Part shown: positions 36,628-44,648 of the stretch, piece by piece
Position numbering within the stretch: the first letter of the stretch is position 1
How the letters are laid out: the number at the start of each line of letters is the position of its first letter
The notes under the pieces: generated by a model
Database searches by the model: none
What the model was told of the DNA's origin: nothing
The model's input: the letters and a program-made list of their open reading frames with translations, nothing else
DNA from: Anaerobiospirillum sp. NML120449
Lineage (GTDB): Bacteria > Pseudomonadota > Gammaproteobacteria > Enterobacterales > Succinivibrionaceae
NCBI RefSeq assembly: GCF_023051105.1
Contig: NZ_JALKIL010000040.1
Location: 1 to 44,648 of the forward strand
Direction: 5' to 3'
DNA: 44,648 nucleotides
Program-made: the position numbers and the translations under genes

Positions 36628-37584
36628 CGTAAAACCTTTTCTCAACTGACCATGATGGTCAGGCCGTTCCCTTATTTGAGCCGGCTTGAGCACCAGTCGG
36701 CATTAAGCATGTGACATTTTGCTGCAACCGGGGAACAGCAACCGGCCTGCAGCAACGCATATCATATCGATAGCAAGGACAAATTATATAAGATCACTAT
36801 TAGCCCACTATTAGCCGGATCTTAAAGCCTGATTACACAGCATTCACGCTTACATACCATCGCAGCCCATAGTACAAAGTCCACTTTCTGTTATTTGAAC
36901 CGCCGTCAGTAAAAGACTAATGTCACTGACTGTTCTCCACTCCTGCCCCATGCCCGATGAGCACCGCCCGCACCAGGGCCACGCTCTCCCTGGGCTCGGT
37001 TATTAACTCTGACGTCATCCCCGGTACAGTTAATTCCCCCGCACCGTGCCCCCGCACCGTGCCCCTCTCCCCGAACTCACAGCTCCAGCCCTGAGCGGGC
37101 GTTGCTGACAATACGGTCGATACGGTCAATGATGTTAATGGGCTAATTTATCCATATGGGCTAATCTGGCCAGCGGGCTGCTCTGGCCAGATCCGACTTT
37201 CACGTCCCTGCACATACCTGACCGCACATCTGGGCTGCATCCCTGCTCTTTAGTTGCAACTTATGTTTATGCCCGCCATAAAGAGCATAGCCCAGAAGCA
37301 GCAAAGCCCAATGGCTCAAACCATCAGGCTTTGCAAAACGTGGTACAGACAAATAACTTACCAGGCTTCATGATTGGCATGAGCAACCTGGCTTAACCTG
37401 GCAAAAGATGGGGATATCTGGCTTTTGCCGGTACCCTGGGGAAGTTTGAGCAGGCTGGCTTACACAGAAGCCTGGTCATCAGTAATAAGTAAGAGCAATC
37501 CTTTGGGCGCAGTAAAATCGCCGCACTGGACCACAATCCTGTTTGCTTTACTTATCACTTTATAAAGTATTATCACCGGATAAA
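36628..37584. other. Spacer between LprI-like gene and rsuA
   Basis: 957 bases with no supported gene. Contains a short direct repeat CCCCCGCACCGTGCC (about 37037 and 37048). Confidence 0.4.
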
Positions 37585-38709
37585 TCAGTAGATACGCAGA
37601 TCGCCGTTCTCGTCCACCTCATCAAAGTCCCCCTCATCACCCCAGTCTTCATCACTGGTATCTGATAGCTTGGCTGCCCCTGTTGCAGCTGAGCTGGCGC
37701 GGGCATTGCCGTAAATGTCGGCGGTGTCAGGGTTTGAGGCTGAAGCTGCTGCAGCGGTAGCGCCTGCAGTGGAGGCTGCGGCCTGAGCTGCGCGGACGGC
37801 CTGTGCCAGGGCGCAGCTTGACGGCCACCACATTGGGCGTGATACCTCAAGGGCCTCACGGTAGCGCTCCAGAAGCATTTCCAGCTGATCAGGCTGATAG
37901 TCATAGCTGGTCAGCAGGGCTTCAATTTCTTCCTCTGACAGGCTGACATATTCACCAAGCTGCTGCTTTTCGTTGAGAGTAAGTGAGCCAATGGCCACAC
38001 GCACCAGCTCCTGGACCTCACAGCCCACGGTCTCAAACAGGCGCTTGACCTCATGGTAGCGGCCCTCGGTAAGCTGCACGGCTGCCCAGTACTCTGTCTG
38101 TCCCTCATTTTCGCCATTGTGGGCAGACACTGGAGCAGCTACCTGAGGCTCGAAAATATGCAGGGAGCAAGGCAGGTAACGCTTCTTTTCCTCAGGGTGC
38201 CTGATACCGGCAGCAAAGCTTTTTACTGCTGATGGCGGAACCTGACGGTCAAGACGGGCAAGGTATACCTTGGAGAGCTGAGTCTTTGGTGAGGTCACGG
38301 CATGGTTGAGATCACCATCGTCGGTCACAATGATAAGACCAGTAGTATCAACATCAAGACGGCCTACACAGTGCAGCTGTGTGTGGTGTAATTCGTTTTT
38401 GAACAGAGACTGCACGGTATTGAAGTTACGGTCGCGGTCAGCACAGACAAAGTTAAAAGGCTTGTTGAGCATGAAAACACGCTTTTTGAAGGCCTCTGAG
38501 GCAGCTACTGCACCTGACTCGTCATCATTAAAACCGGCCACCACAATATGAGCATGCACGCTGATGCGGCCGGCGGCATCTGTTACCACCTCATCATCAA
38601 CAGTTACATCACCATCCTTGATGGCACGGGTAGCCTGCTGACGGCTCATGCCGGTCAGATGGGCCACAATCTTGTCAAGACGCTGAACTTCCTTTGCTGC
38701 TTTAGCCAC
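37585..38709 (-). CDS. rsuA: RsuA-family pseudouridine synthase with Ala-rich/acidic tail
   Basis: Converts a specific uridine to pseudouridine in ribosomal RNA; in E. coli RsuA acts on U516 of 16S. Start placed at GTG 38709 (AGGAAG 8 nt upstream), since the frame further up is cysteine-rich spacer. An S4 RNA-binding domain (RLDKIVAHLTGMSRQQATRA) comes first. The catalytic core follows, with MLNKPFNFVCADRD, GRLDVDTTGLIIVTDDGDL (catalytic Asp) and EGRYHEVKRLFETVGCEVQEL. 374 residues against 231 in E. coli: about 115 extra C-terminal residues are Ala-rich and then acidic, ending DLRIY. RsuA is preferred over RluB/E/F by the TDDGDLNH...SPKTQLSKVY context, but this is not certain. Confidence 0.85.
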   Translation of the reverse strand: MAKAAKEVQRLDKIVAHLTGMSRQQATRAIKDGDVTVDDEVVTDAAGRISVHAHIVVAGFNDDESGAVAASEAFKKRVFMLNKPFNFVCADRDRNFNTVQSLFKNELHHTQLHCVGRLDVDTTGLIIVTDDGDLNHAVTSPKTQLSKVYLARLDRQVPPSAVKSFAAGIRHPEEKKRYLPCSLHIFEPQVAAPVSAHNGENEGQTEYWAAVQLTEGRYHEVKRLFETVGCEVQELVRVAIGSLTLNEKQQLGEYVSLSEEEIEALLTSYDYQPDQLEMLLERYREALEVSRPMWWPSSCALAQAVRAAQAAASTAGATAAAASASNPDTADIYGNARASSAATGAAKLSDTSDEDWGDEGDFDEVDENGDLRIY

Positions 38710-38905
38710 TGTTTTTACTTCCTGAAAAATTATGCAGCACCTTGCGCTGCCGCAGTACCAGAAACAAATAAATCCCGCCCGCCGCGCCATTACCAGGCAC
38801 TTACCCCGGGCGACCTGCTGCCTTGCCACGCCTGTCCCCACCGCACTTCCTGTACAGGTACGCAGCTGAGCATTTTGTGCCATGCCCCGACTGCAGGCAG
38901 AGCAA

Positions 38906-39010
38906 AGTCCCAGTAATGCCCCGGCTGCAGCCATGCGGGCAGTACCAGTAATGCCCCGGCTGCAGGCATAAGTGCAGTCCCGGTAATGTTCTGGCAATGC
39001 TGGCATGTAC
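38906..39010. repeat. 35-bp tandem repeat (x3)
   Basis: Units at 38906-38940, 38941-38975 and 38976-39010 share AGT(C/A)CC(A/G)GTAATG at their starts. The first two are closely related and the third is diverged. A still weaker unit precedes. The unit length is not a multiple of three and no gene is supported here. Confidence 0.8.
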
Positions 39011-39575
39011 AGAGATTCATACCGTAGTAATCTGCACTATGTGTCTGCAGGCAAATCACTCAGGTTTTTTCATGCCCGATATATTGCCTGGCATATCCTG
39101 GCAGTACCGGCTGTACACTTTGCCCGGCTGTAAACATATGTTCCATATGCAGTGAGTCTGAGCTTTAAGCAAGCTCTGACCTGAATGGACATACTGAGCA
39201 TCAGCGGTACATGCCGGGGCTGAACATGACTGGGATGGACAGCAGATGGGTCAGCCAGACCTTGTTGCCTTGCCTTGCTGCCTTGCCTTGATGCCATACC
39301 TGTGCATTAAGTATGAGCTCACCCAGAGCTGATCTGTTACAGAGAGGGCCGCTATGGCAGGCATATTACTTATGACAAAGTTGAGTCTGACAGCTGACAG
39401 TGACAGGCGTAAGTGTTATCCCACTTTACGAGTGCGCCCGCAGGGCAGCCCATCAGGCCAGCGGCAAAGGCATGGCTGTTAACAGATGCCGGACGGTATG
39501 TCTGCGCTGTCCGGGAGGGCGGCCTGTGCTCAGCTTGATAATAAGACGCAAATGCAGGTATTGCCCTGTCTGCAA

Positions 39576-39620
39576 AAATGACAAAGGCAAAGTCTCCTTA
39601 TGCCGGAAACTTTGCCTTGT
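39576..39620 (-). terminator. fabB terminator
   Basis: CAAAGGCAAAGT (39582-39593) pairs with ACTTTGCCTTG (39609-39619). On the minus strand the stem is followed by GUCAUUUUUGC, the same tail as the pfkA terminator. Confidence 0.8.
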
Positions 39621-39715
39621 GTGCTGCCCGGGGAATATGCAATTGCAATTGCATTCGTTCCACGAGAGCCTGGGGCCTGAATGCTGCAGCCTCAGCGGCT
39701 GCAGACCTGGGCATG

Positions 39716-40936
39716 TCAGTCCTGATACTTGCGCAGGATCAGGGTAGCGTTGGTGCCGCCAAAGCCGAAGCTGTTGGACATAATGGTCCTGAGCTGAGCA
39801 TCACGGGTAGAGGTAACGATATCAAAGCCCTTTGCGTACTCGTCCATCTCTGAGATGTTGATGGATGGAGCGATAAAGCTATTTTCCAGCATCAGCAGGG
39901 AGAAAATAGCCTCGTTTACACCGGCAGCGCCCAGAGCGTGACCGGACATGGACTTGGTTGAGGAAATGGCAGGGCACTTGTCGCCAAATACCTCACGGAT
40001 AGCCTCAAGCTCCTTGTTGTCACCAAGCACGGTAGAAGTACCGTGAGTATTGATGTAATCAACTGGAGTATCGCAGGTAGCCAGAGCGCGCTTCATGCAG
40101 CGTACGGCACCCTCGCCTGAAGGGGCAACCATCTCGGCACCGTCGGAGGTGGCACCACAGCCCACAATCTCAGCGTAGATACGGGCACCACGTGCTCTTG
40201 CGTGCTCCTCGGACTCAACAACTACGATACCGCCGCCGGCAGCGATAACAAAGCCGTCACGGTTGGCATCATAGGCACGGGAGGCAGTTGCAGGAACATC
40301 GTTGTAACCGCAGGACAGTGCGCCCATGGCATCAAAAAGGCTGGCAATGGTCCAGTCAGCAGCTTCACCGCCACCGGCGAAGACAATGTCATGACGGCCC
40401 AGCATAATCTCATCACAGGCTGCCTGGATACAGTGAGCTGAGGTTGCGCAGGCTGAGCTTAAGGAGAAAGAGGCACCCTTAATCTTGAAAGGGGTAGCAA
40501 GACAGGCAGAGGTTGTGGAGCTCATGGTCTTGGTTACGGCATAAGGGCCAATCTTCTTGACGCCCTTGGAGCGCAGAATGTCAGCTGACTCTACAGTGGC
40601 CTTTGTTGAACCGCCACCTGAACCTACGATAAGACCGGTGCGCTCATTGGAAACATCGGAATCCTCAAGACCGGCATCAGCAATGGCTTCCTTCATGGCG
40701 ATATAGGAATAGGCAGCTGCCTCACCCATGAAGCGCAGATCACGACGGTCGATATAATCCTTGAAATCAATGTTGACCATGCCTGCTACCTGGGAACGCA
40801 TGCCCATGGCTGCAAACTCTTCCTCTCTGACGATGCCGGAACGGCCTTGTCGTAAGGATTCAAGCACGGCCTCTTTACCTGTGCCGATACTGGCAACTAT
40901 TCCTAAACCGGTAATAACTGCTTTACGCAATGCCAT
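39716..40936 (-). CDS. fabB: 3-oxoacyl-ACP synthase I (FabB)
   Basis: Elongates acyl-ACP with malonyl-ACP in fatty acid synthesis; FabB is needed for unsaturated chains in E. coli. 406 residues, as in E. coli. Catalytic Cys in [11 protein letters not shown], His in [11 protein letters not shown] and SGHALGAAG, and the glycine-rich [13 protein letters not shown] end. [11 protein letters not shown] and [14 protein letters not shown] are FabB-type rather than FabF-type. GGAG lies 9 nt before the start. The stop of a possible 18-codon upstream ORF directly abuts the fabB ATG. Confidence 0.95.
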   Translation of the reverse strand: MALRKAVITGLGIVASIGTGKEAVLESLRQGRSGIVREEEFAAMGMRSQVAGMVNIDFKDYIDRRDLRFMGEAAAYSYIAMKEAIADAGLEDSDVSNERTGLIVGSGGGSTKATVESADILRSKGVKKIGPYAVTKTMSSTTSACLATPFKIKGASFSLSSACATSAHCIQAACDEIMLGRHDIVFAGGGEAADWTIASLFDAMGALSCGYNDVPATASRAYDANRDGFVIAAGGGIVVVESEEHARARGARIYAEIVGCGATSDGAEMVAPSGEGAVRCMKRALATCDTPVDYINTHGTSTVLGDNKELEAIREVFGDKCPAISSTKSMSGHALGAAGVNEAIFSLLMLENSFIAPSINISEMDEYAKGFDIVTSTRDAQLRTIMSNSFGFGGTNATLILRKYQD

Positions 40937-40993
40937 CTAGTTTTCTCCAAGCAGACGATCCAAATTAAAGTACTGCCCCTGAGGCTTAGTCAT
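40937..40993 (-). CDS. Possible 18-residue upstream ORF of fabB
   Basis: ATG 40993 has GAGG 8 nt upstream. It encodes MTKPQGQYFNLDRLLGEN, then TAG, which directly touches the fabB ATG (TAGATG). The arrangement suggests translational coupling. The peptide has no recognised family, and the coding claim rests only on ribosome binding site and spacing. Confidence 0.4.
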   Translation of the reverse strand: MTKPQGQYFNLDRLLGEN

Positions 40994-41032
40994 GCTGATT
41001 ACCTCAGACGTCTACAGCCGGGACAGGGGCTG

Positions 41033-41066
41033 AATTGACAGGCAGAACATGCTGCCTCTGTCAATT
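41033..41066. promoter_or_regulatory. Long inverted repeat upstream of fabB (candidate operator)
   Basis: AATTGACA-GGCAG at 41033-41045 pairs with CTGCC-TC-TGTCAATT at 41052-41066, with a two-base offset in one arm. On the minus strand the right arm supplies TTGACA, a consensus -35. It sits about 100 bases before the fabB start and could bind a regulator. Confidence 0.4.
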
Positions 41067-42754
41067 GCTCACAGACCACCACCATAATTACCAGGCGCCC
41101 TTGAACAGGACCACGGCGGCCGTGTACTTCGCCAGCATATCCGGCCAGAAAAAGACACAGTAACGACCTGGCGCAAGGAAAAAATGCTGACAGTTAACAA
41201 GTCAACTGAAATACAGGAAAAACCTCGTCAGTTCGCCCGTATGATCATTGATTAGCAAAAAATACAGCTGAGCTGTTATGGCAGTACGGCAAGCCACAGT
41301 GGCAAACCGGCACAACCGCAAAATATGATAGCACAGCCTCAATAGACTTTAAAAATTACGGATGTGCCAGATCATGCATAAGACTTACCAGCTGTCCACA
41401 TGAGCCCAGGTAAACCCAGGCAGCACACTGTGCATGCAGGACAGGCAGTCAAGACATTCATGCAGCCTGTACATTTGCCCCTCTGCCCCTGCAGGCAGGA
41501 CGTAAAGGCAAGTAAGCATGGCATGACATGGCGCCTGTCCGCCAGCCGTCGCCAGCTTTTACAGCAAGAGTATGACAGGCAGTTAAGGACATGCATGTCC
41601 CGGCAAGGTCCGGCACCTCACACCAGGAATAAGTGCAGCATGCCGGCTATTAGCTATAAGCATCAGGCCGTTTGAGGCTCTGCCTGTCTGTGGGCATCAG
41701 ACCTGTTGATGTATTGCCAGTCCATGGACCGCTGCCAGGATACATCTTCAGGAGCATGACCAGGCTTGTCAGAGCAATTAGCAGCTAAGCCCATTGCTGC
41801 ATGACCATAGCAAGTCAGTATCTGATCTCCTGGTCGTGGCCTGTGCTTATGCGTGAGCTGTGCTCTGCAGAAGTAAGCGGCATAACCGCATGCCGCCAAG
41901 GGGCCAGGCTACAATACTGTACAGCCATGGCAACTGCAGACTTTGAGGGACTGAATCAGACATGCGGCTTGATATCTGTCTGTGCCTGCAGTCATGTCAG
42001 CAGCTGACTGCATCCTGCAACTGACATAGTTCTGCAGCTGACTGCATCCTGCAACTTACAGCGCCCGCCCCTGACAGCAAGTCCCTGTTACTCCATGCCA
42101 GTACGGGGCTGTGCAGCCCCACTTTTCAGTCCCTTTCAGCCCTTTTCTCAGGGCAGCTGTTTTGGACAGCCTGCCTGAGCAATGCACACCTGCATCATGC
42201 CAGACACTACACCCCATCCAGGAAAGGCCGGCCAGAGCATGCGGTTTAGCACGGGCCAGCACAGCTGTGCTCAGATTAGACACAGCTGCTCGCGGCGCAT
42301 TATTCATATACAGGCTAAGCGCATACAGGCAAAGCCAAAGCCATCAGTGCTCTAGTACTGGCTATGAATACGGCGTATATCCAGGCCGGACAAAGTGAAA
42401 CTTTTTTATCAAAAACATAGTGTTTTACTGTATGGGAGCGGGCGCTGAGGCTGGCTACCTGGGAAAAATGACCAGCTGATAATGGATTTAATGTCTTACG
42501 CCCTGGCCTTTGTTACAATACGCGCCGTCTGTATCTGGCTTTCCCCATGCACGCTGTCGGGGATAAGTGCCCTTTGCAGGACAGCAATACTTCACAGGTC
42601 CGGCTCTCTGAGAGTTCTGCCGGACGGCCGTCATGAACGGTTAAATGGTTAGCGTCAGCATGTCACCGGGCAGACAGACTGCCAGGCTGCAGCACAGTGC
42701 CCTGAAGCTGCCTGTGCACAGATGACATGCATCAGACATCCAAGGAGCTCCCAT
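41067..42754. other. Long spacer between fabB and FNT-type gene
   Basis: 1.7 kb without a supported gene. A 22-bp direct repeat (CAGCTGACTGCATCCTGCAA plus CT) lies at 42001 and 42035. The promoter for the FNT gene is not evident. Confidence 0.4.
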
Positions 42755-43651
42755 ATGCGTACCGATTCCCTTTTCTACGAATTTACCGTCAAGTCCCTGC
42801 TGCCAGGCATAGTGCTTGGTCTTGCCTGCGTAATCTACGTTGCCTCTCCAATCAAATACATTGGTTCCTTTCTCTTCTCCCTTGGTCTGCTGACCATCAT
42901 GGTCAAAGAGTACTACCTGTATACAGGCAAGGTGGGAGACTGGACTCCACAGTCGACCTTCAGACTGCTCTACATGTTTGTCCTTAACGGTACGGCCTGT
43001 GCCGCTACTGCATGGCTCTTTACCAATACCCGTATTGATCTGTCTGCAGCTCAGGACCTTGCGGCTTACAAGCTCAATGACAACATGCTCTCATCCTTTA
43101 TTCTGGCTGTAGGCTGCGGTGCCATGATGCACATTGCCTATTACGGCTTCCACAAGGGTAAGAATCCTCTGTATGTCATCATGCCGGTCATGTTCTTTAT
43201 TCTGGCAGGATTTGAGCACAGCATTGCTGACTGCGGCGTATTTGCCATGGCCGAAGTGGACATGACACTTACCGACTGGACCCGCCTTGGAGTAATTGTG
43301 CTGGGCAATGCTGTAGGCACACTGGTGTTCACCAAATTTATCCCCAACCCTCAGGCCCATCCGGTACCATTCCTTTTTAAGTCTGACCTCTACCGCGACA
43401 GCCACCATATTGCCCGTGCCATGGTTGCAAGCCAGCAGACCGGGCTCCAGCAGCAGACTGACGCACAGGCCACCACCCAGGCTACTGCCTCGGCCACTGC
43501 CCACACAGCTCCAGCCTCTCAGGCATCCGAGCCAGCCTCCCCAACCCCGCACGCCCCAAGCTTTGATATCAACCCGGCCAGCAACGCAGCCGTACAGCCT
43601 GCAGTGGTCACGGTAGCCGTTGAGACCTCAGCAGACAAGCGCGACCTCTAA
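42755..43651 (+). CDS. Formate/nitrite transporter (FNT) family membrane protein
   Basis: Anion channel family that includes FocA and NirC. 298 residues from ATG 42755 (AAGGAG, 7 nt spacing); an ATG 33 bases upstream lacks a good ribosome binding site. About six hydrophobic segments lie in residues 10-220. Family signatures are LFSLGLLTIMVKEYYLYTGK at the second TM and FFILAGFEHSIADCGVFAM, where the G.EH.ia.. pattern is typical. The last about 75 residues are Gln/Thr/Ala/Pro-rich low complexity, absent from E. coli FocA. Substrate (formate, nitrite or other small acid) cannot be told. No pyruvate-formate lyase gene is adjacent. Confidence 0.75.
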   Translation: MRTDSLFYEFTVKSLLPGIVLGLACVIYVASPIKYIGSFLFSLGLLTIMVKEYYLYTGKVGDWTPQSTFRLLYMFVLNGTACAATAWLFTNTRIDLSAAQDLAAYKLNDNMLSSFILAVGCGAMMHIAYYGFHKGKNPLYVIMPVMFFILAGFEHSIADCGVFAMAEVDMTLTDWTRLGVIVLGNAVGTLVFTKFIPNPQAHPVPFLFKSDLYRDSHHIARAMVASQQTGLQQQTDAQATTQATASATAHTAPASQASEPASPTPHAPSFDINPASNAAVQPAVVTVAVETSADKRDL

Positions 43652-43693
43652 TCCACCCGCACAGCATCATGAAGGTGCTGTCCCAATATCCCA

Positions 43694-43717
43694 CTGCAGC
43701 GTCGCCCGACGCTGCAG
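43694..43717 (+). terminator. Perfect inverted repeat after FNT gene
   Basis: CTGCAGCGTCG (43694-43704) and its exact complement (43707-43717) with a two-base centre, about 40 bases after the stop. No T-tract follows, so intrinsic termination is doubtful. Confidence 0.45.
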
Positions 43718-44223
43718 CAACCCCCCACCACTTCCCGGCCCCATCAAGACACAAACCCTTCCCTGCAATACCTGAAATATCTGCATATCTTAGAAATGCC
43801 TGCAATAACGGGGATACCTTCAATCCCTGGAATAACTGCATATCTGCATGCCTGCGCAGCCACGTAACCTTCTGCACACTGATCCAAAGGCATCAGATCC
43901 ACGGTCTGATAATCAATTGAGCACAGTCACCTCAGCACGCAGGGCTGGAAATATACATGCCCGTGTACTTAAGCAAAATATGATATTTATGCCGATTACC
44001 AGGCACTAGCACACCAATAATGTCCAAGCATGTTTGTTTTGGGCAGTTTTTCCCAGCACATGAGGTGCATTTTGGAGGCGAAATTACTACTTTATTCCCG
44101 ATTTTGGGGAAAAATTCAAAATACGTCACAAATTCTGTAAAAACCTGATAAACAGGCCATAAATAGAAAAAGGCTCCTTGTTAAACTGTTAAAAAAACTA
44201 ACAATCACAGTTAAGGAACCTTT
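43718..44223. other. Spacer with A/T-rich segment
   Basis: No firm gene. A minus-strand frame at 43932-44129 has a C-x2-C-x4-C-x4-C pattern (CTSCAGKNCPKQTC) and could be a decayed gene fragment. An imperfect inverted repeat (about 44169-44189 / 44205-44223) ends at the ribosome binding site of a small plus-strand frame. Confidence 0.35.
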
Positions 44224-44484
44224 ATGACCAACATACTAGCAAGAATCAAGTCATTAGGCTATGGGAAATATATGGCATTACCTCTGCGCCATACGCTCAG
44301 ACCTGAATACAGAAGGCACTACAGCCCGCCCACCTACCTACCTACCTACCTACCCCAAGGCTGCTCCTGCCATGGGCACTTTCTGCATGGCATACCACCA
44401 CAGCATCACCTGCCCCTCTTTAAACAGACAGAGAGCACGAAACAACCACACTGTGCGATACAAATCACAGGCTCGCATGCCTGA
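44224..44484 (+). CDS. Doubtful 86-codon ORF containing a tetranucleotide repeat
   Basis: ATG with AAGGA 6 nt upstream. Starts MTNILARIKSLGYGKYMALP, then runs through an ACCT tetranucleotide repeat and continues without protein-like character. The good ribosome binding site is the main support. It may be a small gene whose 3' part is out of frame, a fragment, or not coding. Confidence 0.25.
   Translation: MTNILARIKSLGYGKYMALPLRHTLRPEYRRHYSPPTYLPTYLPQGCSCHGHFLHGIPPQHHLPLFKQTESTKQPHCAIQITGSHA
44332..44354. repeat. ACCT tetranucleotide repeat (x5)
   Basis: Five perfect ACCT units plus a partial sixth. It lies inside the small frame starting at 44224. Gain or loss of one unit would shift the frame. 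Confidence 0.9.
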
Positions 44485-44489
44485 TTGGA

Positions 44490-44648
44490 GATAACACTCT
44501 GGTAACGGTTATGACTGAGGTGAGGATGACACTCTGGTATCCGTCATGGCTGAAGCGAGGATGACACTCTGGTATCCGTCATGGCTGAAGCGAGGATGAC
44601 ACTCTGGTATCCGTCATGGCTGAAGCGAGGATGACACTCTGGTATCCG
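44490..44648. repeat. 35-bp tandem repeat array, truncated by window edge
   Basis: Units at 44490-44524 (diverged), 44525-44559, 44560-44594 and 44595-44629 (these three identical), then 19 bases of a fifth. A degenerate unit may precede at about 44468. There are no variable spacers, so it is not a CRISPR array. It continues beyond the window. Confidence 0.92.

Larger units (their letters stand above)
38710..39715. other. Spacer between rsuA and fabB
   Basis: 1 kb with no supported gene. Holds a 35-bp tandem array (38906-39010) and the fabB terminator (39576-39620). Confidence 0.5.

Noticed and set aside
38710..39006. N-terminal 99 codons of the longer rsuA frame
   Set aside because: Cys/Arg-rich repeats encoded by the 35-bp array; the GTG at 38709 with AGGAAG upstream matches the conserved S4-domain start.
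44490..44648. Possible CRISPR array at the right edge
   Set aside because: Repeats are directly abutting with no variable spacers and no cas genes are visible.

Overview
The window looks like part of the chromosome of an anaerobic, host-associated gammaproteobacterium. A minus-strand rRNA operon start sits at the left edge with an E. coli-like leader. ycgL lies next to minC as in enteric bacteria, and fabB, serA, a class I DAHP synthase, pfkA and an FNT-family transporter are all of gammaproteobacterial type. The proteins and the repeat-filled spacers suggest the Succinivibrionaceae, but this is inference from memory, not a database result.

Layout. 1-450: 5' end of 16S rRNA (minus) with promoter and antitermination leader. 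1.2-3.1 kb: amtB (minus) with a long periplasmic extension. 3.1-5.1 kb: non-coding, with a 22-bp tandem array. 5.2-9.1 kb: a 1300-residue membrane sensor ending in a PP2C/SpoIIE-type phosphatase domain. 9.5-14.5 kb: ycgL (minus), then minC, minD and minE (plus), spread out by large gaps; MinD carries a disordered N-terminal extension of about 215 residues. 14.9-17.0 kb: three identical tRNA-Leu(UAA) genes, each with its own promoter and terminator. 17.7-22.2 kb (minus): exported Pro/Gln-rich protein, serA, and a DAHP synthase gene preceded by a strikingly Tyr-rich upstream ORF. 23.7-30.5 kb: GNAT acetyltransferase and exonuclease III (minus), ybaK, an orphan Nif11-like small protein, tpiA and pfkA (plus). 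30.9-33.8 kb (minus): cutC and a D-2-hydroxyacid dehydrogenase. 35.3-35.8 kb: a 510-bp element with perfect 33-bp inverted ends and a transposase-like N-terminal fragment. 36.2-40.9 kb (minus): LprI-like exported protein, an rsuA-type pseudouridine synthase and fabB. 42.8-43.7 kb: FNT-family channel. The right edge lies inside a 35-bp tandem array.

General character. By my count only about 49% of the window is confidently coding, very low for a bacterium. The spacers hold tandem repeats of many unit lengths (12, 22, 32, 35 bp and others). Many otherwise ordinary proteins (AmtB, the phosphatase, MinD, MinE, RsuA, the FNT channel, the exported protein) carry long low-complexity tails. tpiA uses TTA for half its leucines, which fits the three tRNA-Leu(UAA) genes. 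The most promising leads are the aromatic leader ORF fused to DAHP synthase translation, the MinD extension with a strong internal start, and the TIR-bounded element.
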